Position numbers and translations under genes: made by a program
Notes under the pieces: model-generated
What the model saw: only the letters and a program-made list of their open reading frames with translations
Databases searched by the model: none
Told to the model about the DNA's origin: nothing
Origin: Synaphobranchus kaupii
Taxonomy: Eukaryota; Chordata; Actinopteri; Anguilliformes; Synaphobranchidae
Reading direction: 5' to 3'
DNA: 64,000 nucleotides
Assembly (NCBI GenBank): GCA_029718625.1
Contig: CM056376.1
Span: 21,892,701 to 21,956,700 of the forward strand
In this document: positions 22,601 through 35,542 of the stretch, in pieces
Numbering within the stretch: the first letter of the stretch is position 1
Layout of the letters: the number at the start of each line of letters is the position of its first letter

Positions 22601-24016
22601 CACCTGGTCTTCATCTGAGTGCAAGAATGGCACAGATCAATAACACCATCATTGCTATCATCTGAGAGCCCCAATGTCCCAATGTGTAACTGTTGGTGCT
22701 TCTGTATGGCACTTGGGATCCTTCATAAAGAAACCAGTGAGGTTGTTTTCATTCTGCCTGGATTTTGATCTTGTGTACTAATTTGATCTTGCACTCACAT
22801 AGTGTGTGTGTGTATATGTGTATATACTGTATATCCTTTTAACTGATTTCCATCTAAAAAGGGGGTCAAATTACCAAGAGTATACCAATGCGCCCACCTG
22901 TCAGCCGCACAGCAGGTCCATTTAATGTTAGCATTTCTCGCCATTCACTGTATGTCCGTCAGTTACAGACCGTGTTTGCCTTTGCCATGTTTGCAGCCTG
23001 TTACTTTGTCCGAATTCACGCTCCTGGATTATAGCCTGTGATATTTATAGCATGGCAGGGCTCTTTAAGAAACATATGTCTCATGATTACATTTTCTACC
23101 CTTGCCAGGAGTCCCTTTCCCTAGTTCTACTGTTGATGGCACCTGTCACAAAGTGAATATAATGCACACACTTTCAGAGAGTGATCACTATTCATAACCC
23201 AGTTCCAAACCATTACATACCATTAAAGCCCTTTTTGCCTTCACATGGAAATATATATTCCCCACCTCTCCCCGCAGTGAGAGATTACCGGAGCTGATCA
23301 TTCCGTGGAATGGTAAGATTCGTCAGGATAATAAAATGAACCCCAGAGAATGCTATATTCGCAGCGGTATTAAGATACATTTTTATTAGTGCAGGGAAAT
23401 GATGGTCAACCCCTGTGCAACTGAGAGGGAAAGCAAAGTAAAACAGAAAGCTGGCTCCGTGCCTTGGAACTTTACCCAGATTAGCATGAATGTACTTGAT
23501 TTTTACACTCCCAATTCAGCAATGCTGTAGGGCCTGACAAGAAATGTCCTTCTTTGATCATCAAAATATCCATCTTGTCTGCATTATGTTCGCATCAAAG
23601 TCATTGGCAGTGCATGGCTGACATAGGAGGCTGTGACAGGCACTCTGTGTTATGAATTCTAAGTGTTTTTATCCTGTACTTTAATTCAATTTTAGATCCC
23701 AACAATATTGGCCATATTGTCTCATTATCCTCCAATAGCAGTTCCGCCCGGTTTAAAAATTTTATCTTCTCGGACCAGAGACTAGTCCGTGCCATTTGCC
23801 AAATCTTGAAATTTCACTGAGATACACGTAAACCTGTCATAATCTAAATGTGGATTATGCCTATGCATTTGAATTAAAATCACCATAGTTTCAAGGTATT
23901 CTGGAAATAAATTTATCTTTTTGAATAAAAAACTGATTTTCAAATTTCATACATAGCACACTGCACACTGTTACTTTTTAGGGGATTAACTATGCGCAAG
24001 TGAAAGGTACTGGTGA
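22601..24016. other. Unassigned DNA with a possible splice-site pair
   Basis: No recognised gene. Around 23278-23312 a pyrimidine-rich tract ending in cag is followed 35 bp later by gtaaga. This resembles a small exon but has no supporting homology that I can recall. A GT/AT microsatellite lies at about 22801-22835. Confidence 0.35.
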
Positions 24017-24092
24017 TAGATGGGCCCCACACACTGTTTAGCCCCATAGATGGGCCCCACACACTGTTTAGCCCCATAGATGGGCCCCACAC
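24017..24092. repeat. 30-bp tandem repeat, about 2.5 units
   Basis: The unit agatgggccccacacactgt + ttagccccat is repeated exactly twice, with a third partial unit. Confidence 0.9.
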
Positions 24093-27000
24093 ATACTGCT
24101 TCACACACATAATCCACAACTTCCCATCTCATACTCGCTGAGAATCAATAAATCAGTTCAGCAGCTTTTTGAACATGTTCAAAACTTCATATTTTGACAT
24201 GTAGACATCCCTTAGGCCATACAAATTTAAGTGATAGCTGACCCCCTGTAAAATATGTAACCTTGGCAACTCCAAGGCTCTGGTATAGCAAAGCCCCTTC
24301 GGAATATGGGAATCCATATTAGTGTTTTCGACAACCAGCTATTGAATGTCCAACCTAGATTGATACATATTTAAATATTGGAAATACTACATTTTCGGTT
24401 TCCTTTTTAAATAAATAAAATTTATGAAACATGTTTAAACATTTTTCACGTGTTTTTGATTACAAGAAATGTTTAGAAATGATTGACAAGAAATGAACAC
24501 TATTGTCAATAATGTTAATTGCAATGCAAATGTATAATCACTATATTACCTAAATTAGTAACGAGATTAAAATATTAAAAATACATATTTACATCAAAAA
24601 CAGGATAATTTGTAGAAGACTAAATTGAGAGAGAAGGGAAATGATTCAAAGCTAGATGTGTCAAATTATAGCATTGAAAAATATGAATTCCATGCATCCA
24701 TACAGAAGTGATCATTATATAGCATTAGAATAATCAGTGAATTCAATTTTATTTGTATAGTGCTATTTAGAAAGACATTATCACAAAACAAGTTTATTAG
24801 ATTCAGAATCCCAGTGACGACACATAAAGCTTAGCCACAAAAAAATGGATGGTGGAATGATGAGCTGAATGATTTGAAGTTGCAGCACGTTTATTGGTTT
24901 CAACAGTGATCATGTACAAAACAACAGACCAGGTAAAAGCTGCAGCACCAGGAAGATAATTTTTAGTAATTATTTTACTTTATGCAGCCGTGCTGCCATC
25001 AAATAAAAAAGTTGTGACAAGTTGTAATGTATGCTTAACCACACCGCAAGTGTGTCCCTTAACCAATTAAGAGGCCGAAAATAGCTGTACAAGGAAAGCA
25101 TTGGTCTGGTACATCCTCACAAAAAAATCAAGGTTAATCAGTAAATTGTTTGGAATACCAGATAATCAATTGTGCTGATGTTAATACAACAAGCTATATC
25201 CACACAAAAAGTAATATTTTTTGAAATCATTAACAAACATCCTCCATAGCTGCCTTCGCTCTAACCTTCCATACTGTTTTTATAATAGGATTGCCCGTTC
25301 TTAAAATAGCATTGGCAGCTAGCAAATTAACCTGTAGATTTGCTAGTTCACTAATTAGCTTTTTCTTTTTTACAACTTAGAAAGCTACTCATTAGCTAGC
25401 TTGCTGTTTAATAAAAAGGGTTCGCAAAGATAGCTAGTTAGGCTTTTGGCGTTAGGTAATTATTTGATATGAAAGCTAGCATAGCATCTCAATAGCACCT
25501 GACAGAAAAGCCAAAGCAATCGCTTTCTTATTTAGCCTCAGCCAATCATGTCCATTCAATGTTTGTAGTTCAAGATATTATAACTATGTTTGCATTTTTG
25601 TAGCAATAAATGAGATGAATTTTCCTGCAGGGCATAGTGTGCATGTGCAGACGATATGTGTACACACATGTACAACTGCATAATATGTGGCAAGATGCTG
25701 CATAAAATTAATTTCTATAAAATACCTTTGAGAGAATTGCTCTGGTTTTGTGAGTTAGGACTTGCTATTTTGTAGCCCGTAGCATACCCTTAGGATACCT
25801 ACTGCTTATTTTCCTTAAAAATGGTAAAATAAATAATTGACTGTGGGTTTTACCTTGGAGCAGCTAGAACAGTACTGTCCTTTGAGCTATCTCCCTGCCT
25901 CAGGCTGCTTTCACCATGTGTGGAAGATGGCTGCCGGCTCTCCTCTTGTGCACGTTAGCAGTCTTAGTAACCAGATGCTAGCTCCACTGCTATCTTTGCT
26001 GCTAGACACCATAGAGAAAATATACTTGCCACAGACTATATTTGGCAACATCCAATGTAAAGTGACAGGCCTAGGCTGGCAATTCAACTAAATTCAGCCT
26101 TGTTGCTAATATCACTCTCCAGCTAGCCTGGGGCAGCTGTATAGCTACCTTGCATACCTTTGAAATACAGCCGCAGGCCATTCACTAGGCATCAGGGCTT
26201 TGGCTGACAACAAAAATAAAGTGTACTGGCGCTCACATTTTCAATTTTCTCTATGTAAACTTGCAAGCTAGCTTTATTATGGTTATTACTAATACTACTT
26301 GTGCTACTGTATGTTTTTGTGCTATATTTAGTTTTCCTCGCTTGCTTGCAAATTTTCAAATTATGTTGGTAGTTATTTTCATATATGTTAATTAACTTGT
26401 TATTTCCAAGCCTTGCCAATATTCACTATCTCTGGTCACTGTTTCTGCCCAATACTTGTGAAGTGTTGGCTTACTATGGCTTACTGTTGGCTTACTATGC
26501 TTATCATGGCTGAAAAAATATATATTTTACTATGCTTATAATAGCTTTTCTGGTTTTAAAGTTAAAATAGGCTACTGTTCTCAGACATTAGGCAGCAATA
26601 TCTTGAAATTGTTGGCTAGCTTACTACCAACCATCAATATTCATGTTGTATATAATTGTCACAATCTAACTAGCCTCTAATGTCTATAATGTAGTGCCAC
26701 ATCACCATACTTGTACTAGGAACTACCATCAGAAAAGTTTGGCAGTCAAAGTGACTTATTCAGCTGTTAATCTACACACAGACAATCTGGATCTAAAGGG
26801 CATGAAGCGCCAGGCCTCTAATCCCCCACTGTTCTGGGATCAGTGGGAAGTTTGTGAGAGCCGGATGTGTCAGCCTCATCAGCGCCAGAGGCTGGGCCTG
26901 GCTGTGATGTTACAGGCCCTTACCTCCCAGTAGAGAGTAATAACCCTCTCGCTGGTTTAGCTCAAGGCACCATCTCCTTCCTCTGACACTTCTGACTACC

Positions 27001-28255
27001 CCTAAGGTTGTCAATAACACTGCAGCTCCCTTCCCCACAACTGAGAAAGATGTGTTTTTTTTTTTCTAACCAGAGAGTGATTCCCTATATCACCTGTGCT
27101 TCTTCAGGTATATCCTTCATCTAATCCATCAGTACCCATAGACTAAATCTGACAGGTTTTATTTATTTTTATATGTGCGGCTAGGGGCGCTACCAGAGAT
27201 TCTGTGCCCCATGAAAAGATCTCGCATTGGGCCCCACCACTACATTCCTGCACAATTACTGTAAGTACACCTCCAGAACCCAATAATCGATCCATTCAGC
27301 ACTTTTAAATATCTCTACCTTTGCAGGCTTGCAGCTCTCTTGTAGTCCAATGTTTACTGTCCAATATTTACTGACAGTGAGCTATGAAAATATGTATAAT
27401 TCTCAGCAGAGTCATTCAACATTCTGTACGCAGTGGAGCTCACTATCTGATGCAAGACTGAAATGTGCTAAAGGCCATCTTTCACAGTCTAAATTTAATG
27501 TCTTTAATGGACAATTCTGTTAAGAATAACTTAAAATACTGATAATCACTTAAATATACTGTACATGTATTGATACATTTTCTGTTGACTTTTATTGATT
27601 GTTATTTTAACACTGACATTACATTGACTATAATTTAACACTGGTCAAGTTACCATTGACCATCTTTTTTTGATAGAGGCATTACAATGGCTATCAGTCA
27701 AACATTGGCTGTCACTTTAACATACTGTAACTCGATGCTTCAAACTGTTCAAAGCCCAAAACAGACTATAGGCTAGTTTTTTTTAAATTACATATAACAA
27801 TCCTTTTGTGTGGAAAGAAAAATACAATGTTTGAATTTTTAACCATTATCCTTGTTTTCATAATTCAAAAAAAAACTTCCAACGGACCTCCTGCAATAAC
27901 ATCAAGGTTGAGACAATGTTTACATGCACATCATTATTCTGATCTCATTCAGAAAACTTAAGTAAGCTATTCCGGTTATGATACAGCGGCAGCCCATGGC
28001 CGTGCAAACACCTTATCTTCAAAAAATATGCAAAATCCAAAATCCAAGTAAGAAATCCTAGATGCAGACACCCATAATATCAGAGGTGTACGTACGTATA
28101 GACTGTTATTTTGCATTTAAAACACATGATTACAAACTGAAATTTAAGTCCACTCCTTAGGGATAGCCTGGAGCTTCTCTGTGTGTGCCATGAAAATCAT
28201 ATAAATGCTGCAGACAATTTTATATAGAAAATGGAAACTAGCTTAGCACCAAGAC
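24093..28255. other. Unassigned AT-rich DNA
   Basis: No gene recognised. The stretch aattcaattttatttgtata at about 24737 begins a short match to a repeat tail very common in fish genomes (to about 24800). A gctagc-rich segment lies at 25300-25510. At about 27181 aggggcgctaccagagatt resembles a hAT terminus, without a visible partner end. Confidence 0.35.
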
Positions 28256-28529
28256 CAGGGGCCTCATGTATAAACAGTGCTGAGCAGAAAAATGCCCTCG
28301 GAAAGCTGCGTAAGCGAGTTTCCACGCAGAAATTCAGATGTATAAAATAAGAGAAACTGCATACCTCTGTACACCATACGTACGCAATGTTTGGAGTCAA
28401 TGTGATATGGCAACACCATGATCAAAAGACAAAAAGAAAATTCAAAACTTTACGTAAGCAGATTTCCGACTTTCTCCCTGAGCATTCTTTTATGCATTCT
28501 TTTACTCAGTTTTATACATGTGGCCCCTG
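28256..28529. mobile_element. hAT-like MITE (274 bp)
   Basis: Inverted ends CAGGGGCCTCATGTATAAA and TTTATACATGTGGCCCCTG differ at one position. CAGGGG...CCCCTG ends are typical of hAT transposons. The 8 bases on each side (accaagac and aatgggac) share only four positions, so a target duplication is not demonstrated. Non-coding. Confidence 0.65.
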
Positions 28530-29293
28530 AATGGGACAATTAATCTAACAATTAAGCATGTTAAGCTAGCCAATTCATACACAGTAGACTTAATTTATCT
28601 CAGTGGCCACTGGTTTTCAGAATGGGAAATCATGTCTGAGTGTATGCATCTCGTAAACTATTACTAACTGCATCTTCAAGAAAGCAGATAAAGCATACAT
28701 TAATGAAACACATGTGCCTTTCCAATAATATGGGGCAGGGATTGTGTTAATAAAATGCAAATTTATGGCTCCATCAATGATAACGGGGTCTCACTGCCGA
28801 AGGTGTTCGCATCTTGAAGTGCAATTATTAGCACCATTTTTCTCTCAGATATAATAGCAATCAGCTGCTTTGAATGCTAGATGCAAAATTACTGTGCTAT
28901 GTGCTATCATTTATCTAATTGCAGAAATTTGATGCAAACCTTACATTCAGCCTTGTGTCTACGGTCAAGGTCAGGATTGACATTTTCCCCCCATAATCCA
29001 CAATGAACCATCAACCATCGTCATGTTGTCTACAACCACCGGTGTAAGAACACTGGCTTAAAAGCATGTGGAATTGTATTGTCCTGCATGTATTAATTTT
29101 TTTTTGCTTCTTAGATCTACTAATATGTAATATGAAATTGTGACAAAGAATAATTAATTTAATTTACTTGAATTGGTCTGCTATTCAGTTGCATGTTATG
29201 TTAACAAATGTTAATCAATTAAAAATAGATTTATATAAAAAAAGAAAGAAGAAAAAGTCTAAGGGGGCGGAATACTTTTTCAACCCACTGTAT
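28530..29293. other. Unassigned DNA, possible Tc1-like end at right
   Basis: Mostly unassigned. The segment about 29150-29290, ending gcggaatactttttcaaccc and then actgtatatac, resembles the terminal repeat of another Tc1-like family, but no second end was found. Confidence 0.3.
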
Positions 29294-30570
29294 ATACACT
29301 GCCCATCAAAAGTTTAGTTAGAACAGTGAATGGAGTTGAAATTAATCAATGAATATGGGGTTAAAGAACAGACTGTCCGCTTTAATTTGAGGGTATTTCC
29401 ATCCATATCTGTGCATGAATTACAGCACTTTTATACATGGCCCTCCATTTTAGGCGAACAAACACAATTGAACAATTGGCTGTTCAGCTGCTTCTTAGCC
29501 AAATGTGTGTCTTTGCATCATTAGCTTTTGCACAAGAAAGCTACCAGAGTTGATTCTAGGTGCGACATTTACATTTGGAGTCTGTTGCTGTTGTCCCTCA
29601 ACATGAGGTGTGTCAATGACAAGAAGTGTCAATGCCAATAAAGCAGGCCAACACAAGGCTGAATAATTAGAATAAATTGATCAGACATAGCTAAAACATT
29701 GCGTGTGTCAAAATCAATAGTTTCATACATTTTTAAGTAGCAATAATGCACTGGAAAGCTCAGCAATATCAAACAGCCACTGTAGTGGATGACCGAAGAA
29801 TACCTTCGATTGTGAAGTAAACCCATTTTCAACTGTTGAACAGATCACATACACTCTCCAGGATGAAGGCATCGATGTGTCAAAGCCTAAAATAATGAGA
29901 AGACAAATTCTTCTGGGCAGAAGAGATGAGTGTTAATCTGTAACAAAGTGATGGAAAGAGAAAAGTGTGGAGAAAGAAAGGAACTGCTCATGATCCAAAG
30001 CACCCCTTCATCTTTGAAACATGGTAGAGGTAGTGTTATGGCTTCAGCATGTATGGCTGCCACTGGAACTGGCTCACTTGTCTTTATTGATGATGTGACA
30101 GATGATGGTAGCAGCAGGATGAAATCTGAAGTGTGCAGAAAAATCATTCTTATCTGCTCAGATCCAACCAAATGCCTCAAAACACATTGGATGGTGCTTC
30201 ACCTTGCTGCAGGACAATGACCCCATAAACACTGCTAAAGCAACCAACGGTCAAAAAGTGAAATGTTCTTGACTGGCCAAGTCAATCATGTAATCATGTG
30301 ACCTGAATCCAATTGAACATGCGTTTCACTTTCTTAAGACAAGACTGAAGGAAAAAATACCACATTTAAGATTGTGGTCATTTGTCCAATTACTTTTGGT
30401 CCCCATGTATACAAAGGGCTAAATGGGTTATTTCCTACTGATCACTGTATATTGATGGAAATACCTGCAAATTGAACCTGACAGTCTGCACTTTAACATC
30501 ATGGTCATTGTTTAATTTCAAATCCAATGTGCTGGAGCACAGAGCCAAATTAAGATTTTCTTTTTCAAAA
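29294..30570 (+). pseudogene. Decayed Tc1-like transposon
   Basis: Inverted internal ends are visible: gggtatttccatccatat near 29391 and atattgatggaaatacctgc near 30450, with flanking cagactgt / acagtctg. The interior keeps scraps of a Tc1 transposase: GCAGGACAATGACCCC at about 30212 encodes the QDNDP block holding the second catalytic D, and cctgaatccaattgaacatg at about 30303 encodes LNPIEH with the catalytic E. Many stops and small deletions break every frame. An old, immobile copy unrelated in sequence to the triplicated family. Confidence 0.75.
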
Positions 30571-31221
30571 GCAACTTTGGCAAGACAGCAGCACAAGAGG
30601 TTGATTTATCAGTATGCTTTATGTATTATCAACATGCTGAACTCACATTGCTTATAAATACCGGCAGTTTTTTAAATTATCATTATTCTGGCGAGCCATA
30701 ATGACATTGCATATGCAAATTGAAATTTGCAATTAAGCTGTCATGGAAAACATTTAAAAATAGAAGCTCTGGATGGGTTTCCTGGCACCTCTTCTTTTAA
30801 AACTAATTTAAGTGAAGCTATAGAGAATTGAGTTTGTTGCTTATTTCCCTTTGATGCTGAATCAAGGTTTTTCTTACAGTGTTTTGTACAAGCAGTTAAT
30901 GCTAGAAGCCTTAGAAGAGTCATGTTGAACTTCTACAACTGCTAGGCTTCTATTACTTGTACGTGGATAAATTAATTGGTCGTTACTGCATGCACAACAA
31001 AAATCAAGCAGAGATTGCAGTAATTGTTGGTAAAAGCTACCTTCACACAGATAACAGTCTTGAAAGTTAAGATCACATATCAAAAAAAAGTTTTCATATC
31101 AAAAGATAGACATCTGTACAAAGGATGCTATTTGTTTTAACAAGAACATTTCTCATATCAATGTTTCTTGTGAACTGAAATAAAACTACTGGCTACTGTA
31201 TTTTGAGTAGTCACTGTTTAA
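30571..31221. other. Unassigned AT-rich DNA
   Basis: No gene or element recognised. Confidence 0.4.
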
Positions 31222-31601
31222 CCCTTGTGTGGTGTTCGTGTTTTTGTTACTCACCCAGTGTTCGCGGGTCTGGTGGACCCACAACATTATTGGGTTTTTA
31301 AAACAATAAAGCCATAACAATTTACGTAAAAATACTTCACAGGTATTTACTTTATCTCAATTACAAGCAATATAGACAGCATATATGGTTAATATTGACC
31401 ATTTACCTCTGCTAGATCACATTTATCAATAAAAGTGATATTTGTTTTTTGTGATAAAATGTGATTTTCGTGTTCTTTTACATGTTCATCACAGAAAATG
31501 AGCCAAGGCCAATGAGTCTCAGGTTGAAAAAATTATGAATTGTATTTTTCTTTTAGTAAACATTGAATACGGGTCCCACAGACCCGAACACCACACAAGG
31601 G
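31222..31601. mobile_element. piggyBac-type MITE (380 bp)
   Basis: Ends are CCCTTGTGTGGTGTTCG and CGAACACCACACAAGGG, exact complements over 17 bp, with subterminal cgggtct / agacccg. The element is flanked by TTAA at 31218-31221 and 31602-31605, the diagnostic piggyBac target. It has no transposase. The preserved ends suggest fairly recent insertion. Confidence 0.93.
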
Positions 31602-31605
31602 TTAA

Positions 31606-32786
31606 TACAAAAAGGTGCTTGGTAACAATGTGTGTGGATTCTGATAGGCCATTGTTTGTTTTTATAACGGACACTTAGGTCTGCATTTAATATTTGTACT
31701 TCATATTCATGTTAAATTAATACAAAAACTTATTTGTTTTATAGTGGTGTTGGCTATTAAAGATTCAACCCTCAGAAGTGATGGTACCAAACAGGGTAAT
31801 AAAGCAAGGCAGAGGATAAGAGAACGATAGTTACTCTCTTTGCCTGCGGGAAAAATGTTCAAGGATTTCCGTTATGAGTGTTTTCTTTTTCTTCATTTTC
31901 TTCACTGATAACCAAAATTAACTTGTCAAACTGTTTTTGTGAAGAAAAGACTAATGTTGGCATTTATTTAGAAGTAAAATTCAAGGACATGTTGATGAAA
32001 CCTGGCCATAGAATTAAGTGAATAATCCATTATATTATACATGCCTGAGAGAGATTTACACTCATATACATATCCCATCCATAATATTTACATATGTGGT
32101 TTCAATCCAACATACAGCAGGGTGTGGAGGTTTAAATTTCCATACCTGTATATAATTGTGATTATTAATTCAGTAAGAACTTGGAAATGGTTTTTTAGGT
32201 GTAAAACATAAGCATGAGTTCACAAAAGTACTTTTTCCTCCAAAATAAAATAATTACAACAAATCCTGCAGTTGCTTTGTCATGCACAGTGTGGAAAATT
32301 GATCTTATTTCTGGGTAAAGCTAACCTGATCCTCTTCTTAATTAACAAGCTTTCTCATGCTTAATTTTTTAATCTTTATCTCACTGACTGTAATTGACAT
32401 AGATATTATTTCTGCATATAAATGACCTAAAACATAACTGTGTGACATACTAAGACATTGTAGGTGAGTATAGGGATTCTGATACTTATATTCCTACGGT
32501 ATATGATTTGTGGTATATGCAGCAATTCACATGATTCATGACTCATTATACAAGACTTGACTCTGAAATAAACCATCAATGTTTAATTTCTAGAAGAATA
32601 GCATTGACATACACATGGTCACAGAAGAATATTAAAACAATATCTAGCTAGTGTGGATGAAGAGTGATTTCTCCTAGGTGAACGCCATAATAATTCTGAA
32701 GTGTCTCGTTTTCTCCATAAGAGTTGGATAAATATTGGATAATATTGGATATTGTGAGTATAGCCTTGGTTTATGACAGCAGGCAG
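31606..32786. other. Unassigned AT-rich DNA
   Basis: No gene or element recognised. Confidence 0.4.
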
Positions 32787-32798
32787 CCCCCCCCCCCC

Positions 32799-32829
<31 letters not shown>

Positions 32830-32857
32830 ACCAGCACACACACACACTCTCTCTCTT
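32787..32857. repeat. C13 tract and CA microsatellite
   Basis: Thirteen C followed by interrupted (CA)n and a short CT run. Short open frames across it are low-complexity artefacts. Confidence 0.98.
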
Positions 32858-33206
32858 TCCCTCTTTCTCACACGTTCACTCGTTCTTTCATTCATTCAAC
32901 ATTTGGTTGCTCATATCATACCTCTCAGGTTAAAGGAATAACCTGTATTTGTGGGAAACAAAATGCAAGCATACCACATTTTTAGCACGTGGGCTTTAAT
33001 AATCTTGATAATCAATACCTATAACTAACCTTTTGGGATAATAGATACATTTTGAGCAGCACCCAGAGACTTGCCTCAGCCAGTTTGCATTTTATGTTCT
33101 GTGGGGTTATTGTAAGTATCTACAGCTGAAGCTTTTTGCAGTCTTTTTGTTTAGCAAGAGAAGAGGTGGAGAGGATAGTGAGGGAGAGAGAGAGAGCTGA
33201 AAAACA

Positions 33207-33231
33207 TAATAGTAATAATAATAGCAACAAC

Positions 33232-33267
<36 letters not shown>
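33207..33267. repeat. AAT trinucleotide microsatellite
   Basis: Interrupted then pure (AAT)n, preceded by a GA run at about 33181-33197. Confidence 0.98.
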
Positions 33268-35508
33268 TTCATGCTGCATAGTACCAATAATAATCAAGTG
33301 CCAATTAGCAGGTCAAATAAGATTTAACCCAATGGACGTATTATGACAAAAGTCAGATGTGAGTTAAAAGGGTACACCCAGACTGTGGGAGGCGGGTAGG
33401 GGTAGTTCAGAGCTGGCGGGTACAATGCTGCATTCTGAGACAAGCTAAATCAATGGTGCAGTGTGATAACTTGATTCACTCATTTCAGTTTCAGTTCTGG
33501 CTTTTATTCCTTTTTAAAATCTTAACTGTTGTCAAGAACTGAAGTACCACATGCAGTTTCCTGCCGAGGACCCCCACGGTCTCTGTGCCCTAAGTCGGTG
33601 GACGGCAGATGCTCCTGACAGACAGCGAATCGGCCTCGCGTCCTCAGTGTGACACCTACAGTGGATGGTTGCCCGGAGCAGTGGAACCTGGTTGCACATC
33701 AGAGGCCCAATCAGGAGGCGCCAGGCCTGCAGGGCCTCTCTTCACTGCACATGTTGCCGTGGCGCTCACAATAAGCACTGCTGCCCTCTCACTCCATGCC
33801 AGCTCTCAGGAGACACTCCGAATGAGCAGAATGTGCTGCAAAGCTCTGCCAGTGTGCGTTGTGCTTGTGTGTATGTGCATATAATAATACTAATAATAGT
33901 AGTAACCGAGTTTGTGCGTTGATGACAATGGCATGACACTGGTGTACACTTGTAAATTTAAAAGTCCTAAGTTGTTTATGTGCAAAGAGGGTGTAATTGC
34001 TTGGTTATCGTGCTCATTGGACTAAAACATTGGCCTGCTATCATACAAAATATACATACGTTTATGCATCAAATATATGTCCACAAAGGCATCCTTTTGG
34101 CACACTTTGTTCTTTCATACAGGCATACAATTACGCTGAATTTATAAGACCAAAAATGCAGTGAGGAAATTTGTTAATATAATATGAAGGCAGAGGATCG
34201 TTAAAACAAGATAATGGATCTCAATAAAGCTCCAGCACACTCAAAATCATTCCAGGGTATTGATTCAGAAGGCACTGAAAATCCTTCAAGCTAGACAAAG
34301 GGTAGAAGATATTTTGACTTTTCATTCATTATGAGGTGCTTAGCAAAGGCAGAATCAGCCAGATCCTTATATTCACAGTGTCTTTACTTAAATGGCACTA
34401 GCTCAGCGTTTAAAATCATGGCAATTTTACTCATGAATAAAAATACAAATGGATATTATCTCATGGTAATCATTGGTCACAAGTTAATTAACTTTCATGA
34501 AAAACAGCTACTCTTCTACAAGCTTTCCCTGATCTGAGAAATCTGACCAAATGCATTTATGTTACAACCGAGCATTTTAGAAAATGGCTGAAAGAGAACT
34601 CTTGTTATTCCCAGTTGTCACACGGTACAGCAGAAAGATCTGAGGACACAAGCTGATGAATTACTAAGATCACCTGCGTCAAAGGCACAAAGGGAAACAT
34701 CACCAATCTACAGGTTCAATTCAGATTCACTTCTTTTCAAGTGAATAATGACAACAGGCAAACAAACAAAAATATATATATATTTCTTCCTCCATCCCAG
34801 GCTTCGCTTTGTCCTCCTGTCCTGCAGGCCCTTTGTGGGTTGAATGATCGAGCATACCCATCACTTTAAGCATAGCAGGACCACCCGTCTACGCTCATCT
34901 TTAAGAAATCCCACATTCTTGAGTTCCCAGCTTTCTCCCAACACTGCAAAGCTGTGCAAACTCTCAGACTGTATCAGAATCACCTCACCTGCAACTGGAT
35001 TGAGTGTAATAGCTCTAAGGTATTACGGGCTGTCCCTATCTTTTTTTCACATATTTTGTGTTCCTGGTAAATTGCATTGAAGTTATATTTTGTGCTGTGC
35101 AATGTCCTCTTCACTTGAATCTATGAACCAGTCACCTTGAATATGTAAAATAGTATTAGTAGTACTAAATAACACCAATAATAATCATAATAATAATGTT
35201 TGTAAGGGCATAGTCTATATGACTATACAACTGCACATTCTAGCAGGCTTTGTAGTTGAACAACAAGTACTAGGACCTTGAAGTGTATGGGATAATTACA
35301 GTTTAATTTATGTAATAACATATACAGTAAACCTATTGAGGCTTCCCATCCTTCATCATAAATCAGATCATATCAAGAAGGCTGGGAACATATGTGTTTG
35401 TTCATTTGCATTTTCCAACCAATGATTAAATAAGAACTGTGAGCTGCTCACCACCTCTCTCTCTTTGTTATTTGGCTTCATCTATGAAGATATACATGAT
35501 TAAACAAT
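33268..35508. other. Unassigned DNA
   Basis: No gene recognised. A GC-richer stretch at 33540-33840 has overlapping short frames but no family signature. Confidence 0.35.
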
Positions 35509-35542
35509 GGGGGGGGGGGGGGGTGGGGGGGGGGGGGGGGGG
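35509..35542 (+). repeat. 34-base G tract with one T
   Basis: Fifteen G, one T (35524), then eighteen G. It could fold as G-quadruplex on the plus strand. Exact length in the assembly is likely unreliable. Confidence 0.95.

Noticed and set aside
24017..24092. CRISPR-like direct repeats
   Set aside because: Units are directly adjacent with no unique spacers and the DNA is eukaryotic; it is a simple tandem repeat.
24737..24800. SINE tail fragment
   Set aside because: The tttatttgtatag phrase is common in fish repeats, but the match is short and has no head or target duplication.
27181..27240. hAT transposon 5' end
   Set aside because: Resembles a hAT terminus but no complementary end or target duplication was found.
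32619..32985. Small proteins across the CA repeat
   Set aside because: Low-complexity Thr/His or Cys/Val runs in several frames are translations of a microsatellite.
33540..33922. Host coding exon in GC-richer DNA
   Set aside because: Two overlapping plus-strand frames of similar length and no domain or splice evidence.
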